A stretch of 32,315 nt of DNA, taken from Clostridia bacterium. GTDB lineage: Bacteria > Bacillota > Clostridia > Christensenellales > Aristaeellaceae. A program made the translations under genes and the position numbers. The notes under the pieces are model-generated. The model was not told the DNA's origin and ran no database searches. It saw only the letters and a list, made by a program, of their open reading frames with translations. Location: the NCBI GenBank assembly GCA_017431365.1, contig JAFRLF010000081.1, forward strand, positions 1 through 32,315, read 5' to 3'. This document shows, piece by piece, positions 24,307 through 32,021 of the stretch; within the stretch, counting starts at the first letter, position 1, and each line of letters starts with the position of its first letter.

Positions 24307-25941
24307 ATGCCCATCACCGAGATCCTGGCGTCCAACGCCCAGAGATTCCCCATCGACGTCGCCCTGGTAGAGATCAACCCCCGATTTGAGCCCGAGAGCC
24401 GCATCACCTGGCGCGACTACGCCCTCATGCAGCCCCAGCCGGGCGAGCCGTTCCGCCGGGAACTGACCTGGTCGGACTTCGACAAGAAGGCCAACCGATT
24501 CGCCAACCTGCTGATGACGCGCGGCGTCCGCAAGGGCGACAAGGTGGCCATCCTGCTTATGAACTCGCTGGAGTGGCTGCCCATATACTTCGGCATTCTC
24601 AAGGCCGGCGCGGTGGCCGTGCCCCTCAATTACCGCTATACGGCCGAGGAGATCCGCTACTGCCTGGACAAGGCCGACTGCGTCATGCTGGCCTTCGGGC
24701 CGGAGTTCATCGGCCGCATGGAGGAGATCTGTGACCGCATCCCCAAGATCAAGCACATGTTCTACGTGGGGGAGGAATGTCCCACCTTCGCCGACAGCTA
24801 TGACCGGATGATCGGCTTCTGCTCTTCCCGCGCGCCGGAGGTGCCCCTGACGGACGACGATGACGCCGCCATTTACTACTCCTCCGGGACGACGGGCTTC
24901 CCCAAGGCGATCCTGCACTCGCACATGTCGCTCATGCACGCCGCGCGCGTGGAGCAGAACCACCACAAGCAGACGCACGAGGACGTGTTCCTCTGCATAC
25001 CGCCGCTTTATCACACGGGCGCGAAGATGCATTGGTTCGGCAGCTTCCTGGTGGGCGGGAAGGCCGTCCTTCTCAAGGGCACCAAGCCCGAGTGGATCAT
25101 CAAGGCCGTTTCCGATGAAAAGTGCACCATCGTGTGGCTGCTGGTGCCGTGGGCGCAGGACATCCTTGACGCCATCGACCGCGGCGACATCCGGCTTGAG
25201 GACTACCATCTCGACCAGTGGCGGCTCATGCACATCGGCGCGCAGCCCGTGCCGCCGTCGCTGATCAGGCGCTGGCTCAAGGTCTTCCCGCACCACGACT
25301 ACGACACGAACTACGGCCTCAGCGAGTCCATCGGGCCCGGCTGCGTACACCTTGGCCTCGGTCACATCGACAAGGTGGGCGCCATCGGACAGGCGGGTTA
25401 CGGCTGGACGGTCAAGATCGTGGACGAAAACGGGCAGCCTGTCAAGCGCGGCGACGTGGGTGAGCTCTGCGTCAAGGGCCCCGGCGTCATGAAGTGCTAC
25501 TACAAGGATGAGCAGGCCACCAACGAGGTCCTGAAGGACGGCTGGCTCTACACCGGCGACATGGCCATGGAGGACGAGGACGGGTTCATCTTCCTCGTCG
25601 ACCGGAAAAAGGACGTCATCATCACCGGCGGCGAGAACCTGTACCCCGTGCAGATCGAGGACTTCATCCGCGCGCACAACGCGGTCAAGGACGTCGCGGT
25701 CATCGGCCTGCCGCATCCGAGGCTCGGCGAGATCGCCGCGGCCATCATCGAGGTCAAGCCCGGCATGACCCTCACCGAGGACGAGGTCAACGACTTCTGC
25801 ACCGGCCTGCCGCGCTATAAGAGACCCCGCAAGATCATCTTCGCCGAGATCCCGCGCAACCCCACCGGCAAGATCGAAAAGCCCAAACTGCGCAGCATAT
25901 ACTGCGGCGAGAGCCTCGTGGCACAGCAGATAGAAAAATAA
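24307..25941 (+). CDS. AMP-forming acyl/aryl-CoA ligase
   Basis: ANL-superfamily ligase of 544 residues. It activates a carboxylic acid to an acyl-adenylate and then to a CoA thioester, spending ATP to AMP and PPi. P-loop motif YYSSGTTGFPKAIL (about 195-208), ANYGLSES adenylate motif, the hinge DRKKDVIITGGENLYP and the A10 motif NPTGKIEKPKLR with the adenylation Lys are intact. It is the first gene after the T-box, with AAGGAGAGA before the ATG. Being followed directly by iorA, iorB and an aminotransferase, the acid is probably an aryl acetate such as 4-hydroxyphenylacetate or phenylacetate; a fatty acid cannot be excluded from motifs alone. Confidence 0.93.
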   Translation: MPITEILASNAQRFPIDVALVEINPRFEPESRITWRDYALMQPQPGEPFRRELTWSDFDKKANRFANLLMTRGVRKGDKVAILLMNSLEWLPIYFGILKAGAVAVPLNYRYTAEEIRYCLDKADCVMLAFGPEFIGRMEEICDRIPKIKHMFYVGEECPTFADSYDRMIGFCSSRAPEVPLTDDDDAAIYYSSGTTGFPKAILHSHMSLMHAARVEQNHHKQTHEDVFLCIPPLYHTGAKMHWFGSFLVGGKAVLLKGTKPEWIIKAVSDEKCTIVWLLVPWAQDILDAIDRGDIRLEDYHLDQWRLMHIGAQPVPPSLIRRWLKVFPHHDYDTNYGLSESIGPGCVHLGLGHIDKVGAIGQAGYGWTVKIVDENGQPVKRGDVGELCVKGPGVMKCYYKDEQATNEVLKDGWLYTGDMAMEDEDGFIFLVDRKKDVIITGGENLYPVQIEDFIRAHNAVKDVAVIGLPHPRLGEIAAAIIEVKPGMTLTEDEVNDFCTGLPRYKRPRKIIFAEIPRNPTGKIEKPKLRSIYCGESLVAQQIEK

Positions 25942-25980
25942 AGCCGCATATATCGAATGAAATTGAGGAGATGCTGTACA

Positions 25981-27717
25981 ATGCCCAAAAAACTCCTGAT
26001 CGGCAACGCGGCCGTGGCTCGCGGCGCGTATGAAGCCGGGGTACGGGTCGTATCCTCCTATCCGGGGACGCCGTCCACAGAGATTACCGAGAGCATGGTC
26101 GCCTATGACGACGTATATGTCGAGTGGGCGCCCAATGAAAAGGTCGCCTGCGAGGTGGCCGTCGGCGCGTCCATGGCGGGCGCCCGTTCCATGACCTGCT
26201 GCAAGCACGTCGGTTTCAACGTCATGGCGGACCCCGTGTTTACCGCCAGCTATATCGGCGTCAACGGCGGCATGGTCATATGCGTTGCGGACGACCCCGG
26301 TATGCATTCCTCTCAGAACGAGCAGGATTCCCGCCACTACGCCAAAGCGGCCAAGCTTGCCATGCTTGAGCCCTCGGATTCCGCGGAGTGCCTTCAGTAC
26401 ACGAAGCGCGCCTTTGAGCTGAGCGAGAAGTTCGACGTGCCCTTCGTTCTGCGCCTGTCCACGCGCGTCTCTCACTCGCAGAGCCTGGTCGAGACAGCCG
26501 ACCGCGCCGACGTCCCCCTGAAGCCCTACGAAAAGAATATCGCCAAAAACGTCATGATGCCGGCCAACGCCATAAAGAGGCATGTGGCGGTGGAGGAGCG
26601 CGCCAAGGCCCTGCTGGCCTTCGCCGAGGAAACGGATCTCAACACCGTCGAGGACAATGGCGCGAAGATCGGCGTCATCACGGCGGGCATATCCTATATG
26701 TACGCCCGCGAAGCGCTGGGAGACCGCGTCAACTACCTGAAGCTCGGCATGGTCTATCCCCTTCCCGTGGAGAAGATCAACGCCTTCTGCGCCTCATGTG
26801 AAAAGGTCTATGTCGTCGAGGAACTCGACCCCGTGATCGAGGAGCACTGCAAGGCCATCGGCGCGCAGGTCATCGGCAAGGACGTGTTCACGATGCTGGG
26901 CGAGTACACGCCCGCCATGATCGCGAAGGCCGTTTTCGATCAGGATCCGCCGGCCAGCCTCGGCGCGGAGGAGCCCGTGCCCGTGCGTCCGCCGGTCATG
27001 TGCCCCGGCTGCCCGCATCGCGGGACGTTCTATGTCCTCAAAAAGCTCGGCCTGACCGTTTCCGGCGACATCGGCTGCTATACGCTCGGCGCGGCGCAGC
27101 CGCTGGCGTCCGTGGACAGCACCATATGCATGGGCGCGTCCGTCAGCGCGGCGCTTGGCATGGCCAAGGCCAGAGGCCCCGAGTTCAACAAAAAGCTGGT
27201 GTCAGTCATCGGCGACAGCACGTTCATTCACTCGGGAATCACCGGCCTCATCGACATCGTGTACAACAAGGGCGCGAATACCGTCATCATCCTGGACAAT
27301 TCCATCACCGGCATGACCGGCCATCAGGACAACCCCACCACCGGGAAGACCATCCGCGGCGAAGCGACGAAGCAGGTGGACCTCGAAATGCTCTGCCACG
27401 CCGTCGGCGTAGACCATGTGCGAATTGTCGACCCGTTCGACGTGAAGGCCATGGAGCAGGCCGTCAAAGAAGAGACGACCCGCGAGGAGCCCTCTGTCAT
27501 CATCGCACAGAGGCCCTGCGCCCTGCTCAAATACGTCAAGTACGAGGGCCGCTGTCATGTCTCAGACCGCTGCCGCAAGTGCAAGATGTGCATGAAACTG
27601 GGCTGCCCGGCCATCTCCGTCCACGGGGACGAGGTGCGCATCGATCCCAACCAGTGCAACGGCTGCGGCCTGTGCGTCAACGTCTGCCCCTTCGGCGCGA
27701 TTGAAAAGGAGGTCTGA
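25981..27717 (+). CDS. iorA: Indolepyruvate:ferredoxin oxidoreductase alpha subunit
   Basis: Thiamine-diphosphate enzyme subunit of 578 residues that interconverts arylpyruvates and aryl-acetyl-CoA with ferredoxin as electron partner. The N-terminal part (GNAAVARGAYEAGVRVVSSYPGTPSTEITE) is the pyrimidine-binding fold; MCPGCPHRG (about 340) and GDIGCYTLG precede the ThDP motif starting GDST at about 411 with the later LDNSITGMTGHQ. The C-terminus has two 4Fe-4S motifs, CRKCKMCMKLGCP (from ~531) and CNGCGLCVNVCP (from ~559), all cysteines present. The frame opens at 25957, but the ATG at 25981 follows GAGGAG with 10-nt spacing and matches the usual family start. iorB lies 3 nt after the stop. 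Confidence 0.96.
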   Translation: MPKKLLIGNAAVARGAYEAGVRVVSSYPGTPSTEITESMVAYDDVYVEWAPNEKVACEVAVGASMAGARSMTCCKHVGFNVMADPVFTASYIGVNGGMVICVADDPGMHSSQNEQDSRHYAKAAKLAMLEPSDSAECLQYTKRAFELSEKFDVPFVLRLSTRVSHSQSLVETADRADVPLKPYEKNIAKNVMMPANAIKRHVAVEERAKALLAFAEETDLNTVEDNGAKIGVITAGISYMYAREALGDRVNYLKLGMVYPLPVEKINAFCASCEKVYVVEELDPVIEEHCKAIGAQVIGKDVFTMLGEYTPAMIAKAVFDQDPPASLGAEEPVPVRPPVMCPGCPHRGTFYVLKKLGLTVSGDIGCYTLGAAQPLASVDSTICMGASVSAALGMAKARGPEFNKKLVSVIGDSTFIHSGITGLIDIVYNKGANTVIILDNSITGMTGHQDNPTTGKTIRGEATKQVDLEMLCHAVGVDHVRIVDPFDVKAMEQAVKEETTREEPSVIIAQRPCALLKYVKYEGRCHVSDRCRKCKMCMKLGCPAISVHGDEVRIDPNQCNGCGLCVNVCPFGAIEKEV

Positions 27718-27720
27718 CCC

Positions 27721-28290
27721 ATGAGCACAACGAATATCATGATCGTCGGCGTCGGCGGGCAGGGGACCCTCCTGGCCAGCCGCATCCTCGGCAACGTATG
27801 CGTGAGCGAAGGGTATGACGTGAAGGTCTCCGAAGTGCACGGCATGTCCCAGCGCGGCGGCAGCGTGGTGACCTACGTCAAATTCGGCGATCAGGTGAAT
27901 TCCCCCATCATCGGGAAGGGCGAGGCGGACATCATCCTGGCCTTCGAGCTGCTCGAGGCCTACCGCGCCCTGCCGTATCTGAAAGAGGGCGGGCGGATCA
28001 TCGTCAATACGCAGAGCATCGACCCGATGCCCGTCATCACCGGGGCGATGACGTATCCTGAGGATATCGTACAGAAGCTCTCCGCGAAGGTCAACGTCAC
28101 GGCCATCGACGCGCTGACTCTGGCCAAAGAGGCCGGCAACGCCCGGGCCGTCAACGTGGTTCTCATCGGCCTCATGGCGAAGAACACGCAGATCCCCCAC
28201 GACGTCTGGCTTGAGACCCTGAAGGCCACCGTCCCGCCGAAATTTGTGGACGTCAACGTCAAGGCCTTCGAGTTGGGCTACGGACAGTAA
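27721..28290 (+). CDS. iorB: Indolepyruvate:ferredoxin oxidoreductase beta subunit
   Basis: A 189-residue gamma-type subunit, the usual length for IorB. The N-terminus NIMIVGVGGQGTLLASRILG is the Rossmann-like glycine-rich segment of 2-oxoacid oxidoreductase gamma domains, followed by the VSEVHGMSQRGGSVVTYVKFG signature, and FELLEAYRALPYL. It forms the heterodimer with IorA. AAGGAGG precedes the ATG. The aminotransferase follows after 15 nt with its own AGGGAGG. Confidence 0.95.
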   Translation: MSTTNIMIVGVGGQGTLLASRILGNVCVSEGYDVKVSEVHGMSQRGGSVVTYVKFGDQVNSPIIGKGEADIILAFELLEAYRALPYLKEGGRIIVNTQSIDPMPVITGAMTYPEDIVQKLSAKVNVTAIDALTLAKEAGNARAVNVVLIGLMAKNTQIPHDVWLETLKATVPPKFVDVNVKAFELGYGQ

Positions 28291-28305
28291 AGGGAGGTCG
28301 CAATC

Positions 28306-29493
28306 ATGGATTTTCAGATTTCCGACCGGATGAGCGCGATGAAGGGTTCCGCCATCCGCGAGATCTTCAAGTACGCGGCGGACCCGACCGTCATTTCCCT
28401 GGCGGGCGGCAACCCCGCGCCGGAGCTCTTCCCCAATGAGGAGCTGGCGGGACTGGCGAAAGAATTTTTGGAGCAGCAGCCCGTGCTGAGCCTTCAGTAC
28501 GGCGTGACGGAGGGGTACACGCCCCTTCGCGAGAGCGTAAAGGCCCGCCTCAAGGAAAAGGAAAACATCGACTGGCCGGACGACGACGTGATCGTCGTTT
28601 CCGGCGGGCAGCAGGCCATCGAGCTGAGCACGAAGTGCCTGGTGAACGCGGGGGACGTCGTGGTCGTGGAGGAGCCGTCCTTCATTGGCGCGACGAACGC
28701 CTTCCGCTCCTACGGCGCGAAGCTCGTGGGCGTTCCGATGGACGAGGACGGCATGAACATCGACGCGCTGCGCCGGGTGCTCTCGTCGACCCCCAACGTG
28801 AAGATCATTTACACCATTCCCACGTTCCAGAACCCGATGGGCACGACAATGAGCCTCGAAAAGAGAAAGGCGCTCTACGCGGCGGCCCGGGAGTTCAACG
28901 TGGTGATCATCGAGGACAACCCCTACGGCGATCTGACCTTCGACGGCACGAAGCTGCCCACGATCAAGTCCATGGACGAGGACGGCCGCGTCATCTACTG
29001 CGGGTCGTTCTCCAAGATCCTGTCGCCCGGCCTGCGCGTGGGGTATATGTGCGCCAATAAGGAGATCGTGCGGCGCGCCGTCATCGCGAAGCAGGTCTCC
29101 GACGTGCACACGCCCATGATCACCCAGCTGCTGGCGCACGGATTTCTGACGAAGTTTGACATCGACGCGCTGATCGTCAAAATGCGCGCCAATTACGCCC
29201 ACAAGTGCTCGACCATGCTGGACGCGATCCGGACGTATTTCCCGGAAGGCGTGTTCTACACGAAGCCGAAGGGCGGCCTGTTCATCTGGTGCGATCTGGG
29301 ACACGGCGTCGATACCCTCGCCCTGTCGAAAGCCGCGGTGGAGAAGAAGGTCGTCTACGTGCCGGGCAACACCTTCATGGTGGACATGGACAAGCCCACC
29401 AGCACCCTGCGCCTCAACTATTCCACCATGTCCGACGAGCGAATCGTCGAGGGCATCAGGCGCCTGGGCGAAGTGTTTGGCAATGTGCTGTAA
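28306..29493 (+). CDS. PLP aminotransferase, class I/II (aromatic amino acid type)
   Basis: A 395-residue fold-type I aminotransferase of the MocR-C-terminal/aromatic and 2-aminoadipate group. Motifs: ISLAGGNPAPELFP at the start, LQYGVTEGYTPLRE, SGGQQAIELSTK, IYTIPTFQNPMG, EDNPYGDL and SFSKILSPGLRVGY, where Lys ~237 binds PLP; C-terminal RLNYSTMSDERI. In this operon it would transaminate arylpyruvate to the amino acid or the reverse. There is no attached GntR domain. The terminator at 29523-29585 follows the stop by 30 bp. Confidence 0.93.
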   Translation: MDFQISDRMSAMKGSAIREIFKYAADPTVISLAGGNPAPELFPNEELAGLAKEFLEQQPVLSLQYGVTEGYTPLRESVKARLKEKENIDWPDDDVIVVSGGQQAIELSTKCLVNAGDVVVVEEPSFIGATNAFRSYGAKLVGVPMDEDGMNIDALRRVLSSTPNVKIIYTIPTFQNPMGTTMSLEKRKALYAAAREFNVVIIEDNPYGDLTFDGTKLPTIKSMDEDGRVIYCGSFSKILSPGLRVGYMCANKEIVRRAVIAKQVSDVHTPMITQLLAHGFLTKFDIDALIVKMRANYAHKCSTMLDAIRTYFPEGVFYTKPKGGLFIWCDLGHGVDTLALSKAAVEKKVVYVPGNTFMVDMDKPTSTLRLNYSTMSDERIVEGIRRLGEVFGNVL

Positions 29494-29522
29494 AGATTTC
29501 CGATCATAAACGATAAAAACTG

Positions 29523-29585
29523 TGGCGGGATCGGCCGTACTCTGTTATAATGATGGAGTAAGACCGATTCCGCCATGTTTTTTTT
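29523..29585 (+). terminator. Terminator whose loop holds the next promoter
   Basis: TGGCGGGATCGG (29523-29534) pairs with CCGATTCCGCCA (29564-29575) with one wobble, a 29-nt loop, and an eight-T tract at 29578-29585. The loop carries the extended -10 TGTTATAAT at 29543-29551, so it also serves as the promoter region of the following gene. Confidence 0.75.
29543..29551 (+). promoter_or_regulatory. Extended -10 promoter of the pectin-sugar operon
   Basis: TG-T-TATAAT at 29543-29551 is an extended -10. No good -35 is visible at 17-bp spacing. A transcript starting near 29558 would contain only the right arm of the hairpin, so it would not terminate itself. Confidence 0.6.
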
Positions 29586-29601
29586 GAAGGAGGTAAACGC
29601 G

Positions 29602-30282
29602 TTGCCTCGTATTTTCCTGGTCGGCGATTCGACCGTCGACGACAATACCCCGCCGTTCCGCGGGTGGGGCTGGGCCCTGCCGGAGTACGTCCGGGAAGGC
29701 GTGACCGTGAAAAACCACGCCCTGAGCGGCGAGAGCAGCCGCAGTTTCTGGGGAAAGGGGCTCTTCGATCCGGTGCGTGAAGCCATGACCGGGGGAGACA
29801 TGCTCCTCGTTCAGTTCGGTCACAACGACGAAAAGGACGACGAGCGGCATACCGACCCGGCTTCGTCCTTTCCCCGGCATCTGCGGATTTATATCGACGC
29901 AGCCCGGGCGAAGGGGGCGCTGCCCGTGCTGATTACGCCGGTGGCGCGGCGCTTTTTTACGGCGGACGGCGGCATCCTCTATACCCACGGCGAGTATCCC
30001 GCCGCCATACGCGCTCTGGCGCAGGCCGAGGGCGTGCCGCTGTGCGATCTGAAGGCCGACAGCCGCGCCTTGTACCTGAAAGGCGGCCCCGACAAGACGG
30101 CGGAGCTTTTCGTCAGACTGAAGCCCGGGGAGCACCCGGATTTCCCCGACGGGCACGACGACAAGACCCATTTCTGCGCGGAAGGCGCGAAGGTGATCGC
30201 CGGGCTCGTGGCCCGGGAACTGTGGGCTCATCCGGCCTGCCGCGGCTTTATCAATCCCCCGGAAGGAGAGAAAGACGCATGA
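29602..30282 (+). CDS. SGNH hydrolase, rhamnogalacturonan acetylesterase-like
   Basis: A 226-residue SGNH/GDSL esterase resembling CE12 rhamnogalacturonan acetylesterases. Block I is LVGDSTVDD with the catalytic Ser, a WGWALPEYV segment follows as in the family, block III is QFGHND, and the Asp/His dyad lies in GHDDKTHFCAEGA. It would remove acetyl groups from pectic backbone oligosaccharides. No signal peptide is seen, so it probably acts on imported oligomers in the cytoplasm. The start is a TTG at 29602, 7 nt after AAGGAGGT; the longer frame from 29575 begins inside the terminator. Its TGA overlaps the next ATG (ATGA). Confidence 0.88.
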   Translation: MPRIFLVGDSTVDDNTPPFRGWGWALPEYVREGVTVKNHALSGESSRSFWGKGLFDPVREAMTGGDMLLVQFGHNDEKDDERHTDPASSFPRHLRIYIDAARAKGALPVLITPVARRFFTADGGILYTHGEYPAAIRALAQAEGVPLCDLKADSRALYLKGGPDKTAELFVRLKPGEHPDFPDGHDDKTHFCAEGAKVIAGLVARELWAHPACRGFINPPEGEKDA

Positions 30283-31121
30283 ACATCGGCATACGCCTGC
30301 ACGACACAAGACCCGGTACCCTGTTTGAGCGGCTGAGCTATGCCAAAGAGCAGGGCTTCAGCTGCGCGCACATCGCCATGAGCAAGGTGACGGACGATTT
30401 TGACATGATGGACGCGCCGCGCCTGCTCACGCCCGAGCGGGCCGCCGCCGTGCGGAATGACCTGGAGAAGAGCGGCCTCTCCTGCGCCGTGCTGGGATGC
30501 TATCTGTGCATCGCGACGCCCGACGATTCGGAGCGCAAGGCCGTGCATGACGTGTACCGGGCCCATCTCCGGTTCGCGCGGGAGATCGGCGCGGGCTGCG
30601 TGGGGACGGAGACCTTCGCCCATCCGGGTAGCGCTTTCGCGGCGGGGGCGCCGGACAGCGAGGAGGCCTTCGCCTTCTTCCTGGACTGCCTTCGTCCCCT
30701 CGTGCGGGCGGCGGAGGAAGAGGGGAGCATACTCGCCGTCGAGCCGGTCGTCTGGCACATCGTCTCCACGCCGGAAAAGGCCGAGCGCATGCTTGACGCC
30801 CTTCCCTCGGATAATCTGAGGATCATCCTGGACAGCGTGAACCTGCTCTCGGGGGCGAACGCGCCGCGCGCCGGGGCGATCATCGACGAGGCCATCGCGC
30901 GGCTCGGCGACAAGGTGAGCGTCCTGCACATGAAGGATTACCGGGCCGTCCCGGGCGAGGAGCGCGTGCGCTCCATGGCCTGCGGACAGGGCGTCATGGA
31001 TTACAGAGGGCTTTTGTCCTTCGCGAAGAAGTACAGCCTGCCCATGACCCTGGAGGACACCGTGCCGGACAACGCTGAGAGCGCCCGGCTGCACCTTGAG
31101 CGAGCGGCAGCGCATTTATGA
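30279..31121 (+). CDS. Sugar phosphate isomerase/epimerase-like TIM barrel
   Basis: A 280-residue AP-endonuclease-2/xylose-isomerase-like TIM-barrel protein. Metal-ligand candidates lie at strand ends: VGTETFAHPG, LAVEPVVWHI, RIILDSVNLLSG (Asp), VSVLHMKDYRA (His, Asp) and MTLEDTVPD (Glu). This spacing fits the family of sugar isomerases and epimerases. The substrate is not predictable; position between an acetylesterase and kduI suggests a pectin-derived sugar or uronate. The ATG overlaps the preceding stop, and the frame that continues upstream lies within that gene. GGAAGGAGA precedes it. Confidence 0.87.
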   Translation: MNIGIRLHDTRPGTLFERLSYAKEQGFSCAHIAMSKVTDDFDMMDAPRLLTPERAAAVRNDLEKSGLSCAVLGCYLCIATPDDSERKAVHDVYRAHLRFAREIGAGCVGTETFAHPGSAFAAGAPDSEEAFAFFLDCLRPLVRAAEEEGSILAVEPVVWHIVSTPEKAERMLDALPSDNLRIILDSVNLLSGANAPRAGAIIDEAIARLGDKVSVLHMKDYRAVPGEERVRSMACGQGVMDYRGLLSFAKKYSLPMTLEDTVPDNAESARLHLERAAAHL

Positions 31122-31151
31122 TTTGCATATTAAACGGGAGGGAAAAAACAG

Positions 31152-31994
31152 ATGGACATTCGTTATTCCTGCAATCAGAGAGACTTTAAGCGCTATACCA
31201 CCGAGGAGATCCGTTCGGAATTCCTCATCGAGAAGCTCTTCGAGGCCGATCAGGTGATCGCCGTGTATTCCCACGTCGACCGCATGGTCACCCTGGGCGT
31301 CATGCCCGTTCATGAGACCGTCAGCATCGACAAGGGCATCGACGTGTGGAAGAATTTCGGCACCGGGTACTTCCTCGAGCGCCGGGAGCTGGGCATGTTC
31401 AACGTGGGCGGCCCCGGAAAGGTCTGCGTGGACGGAACCGTGTATGCCCTGGGATATCAGGACTGCCTGTACGTGACCATGGGCGCGAAGAGCGTCACCT
31501 TCGAGAGCGACAGCCCGGACGCCCCCGCGAAGTTCTACATGGTCTCCGCTCCGGCGCATTGCAGCTATGAAAACCGCCTGATCAAAATCGCCGACGCGGC
31601 CAAGCGCCCGGTGGGCGCGCTTGAAACCAGCAACGAGCGCGTCATCAACCAGTTTATCCATCCCTCCGTTCTGAAGACCTGCCAGCTTTCCATGGGCATG
31701 ACAGTGCTGAAGCCCGGCTCCGTGTGGAATACCATGCCGGCGCATACCCACGAGCGGCGCATGGAGGTGTACTTCTACTTTGAAGTGCCGGAGAATAACG
31801 TCGTCTTCCACATGATGGGGGAAGGGCAGCAGACCCGCCACATCGTCATGCAAAACGAGCAGGCCGTGATCTCGCCCTCGTGGAGCATCCACGCCGGCGC
31901 CGGCACCAGCAATTACACCTTTATCTGGGCCATGGGCGGCGAGAACCAGGCCTTTGACGACATGGACAACATCGCCATCACAGATCTGCGATAA
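31152..31994 (+). CDS. kduI: 5-keto-4-deoxyuronate isomerase
   Basis: 4-deoxy-L-threo-5-hexosulose-uronate ketol-isomerase, 280 residues, full length. It isomerises the unsaturated-uronate product of pectate lysis to 2-keto-3-deoxy-gluconate precursors. The cupin zinc site is present: His198, His200, Glu205 and His247, which match the family pattern HxHx4E...H. ERRELGMFNVGGPG, QFIHPSVLKTCQLSMGMT and MPAHTHERRMEVYFYF are strongly characteristic. AACGGGAGGG precedes the ATG. The oxidoreductase start at 32022 lies 27 nt downstream. Confidence 0.97.
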   Translation: MDIRYSCNQRDFKRYTTEEIRSEFLIEKLFEADQVIAVYSHVDRMVTLGVMPVHETVSIDKGIDVWKNFGTGYFLERRELGMFNVGGPGKVCVDGTVYALGYQDCLYVTMGAKSVTFESDSPDAPAKFYMVSAPAHCSYENRLIKIADAAKRPVGALETSNERVINQFIHPSVLKTCQLSMGMTVLKPGSVWNTMPAHTHERRMEVYFYFEVPENNVVFHMMGEGQQTRHIVMQNEQAVISPSWSIHAGAGTSNYTFIWAMGGENQAFDDMDNIAITDLR

Positions 31995-32021
31995 TACGTG
32001 AGAAGAGGGGAGAAGAATTTC

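Noticed and set aside
24268-26583. A 771-codon open frame antisense to the CoA ligase and iorA
   Set aside because: It spans two certain genes and a promoter region, shows low-complexity His/Asp/Val-rich translation typical of antisense shadows, and has no motif.
27562-29304. A 580-codon open frame antisense to iorA, iorB and the aminotransferase
   Set aside because: Crosses three real genes and their boundaries, with no conserved motif.
24307-29493. Purely fermentative (catabolic) role for the IOR operon
   Set aside because: Possible chemically, but a tyrosine T-box would turn it on in starvation and the ligase is AMP-forming, so I favour the synthetic direction while keeping this as the main alternative.
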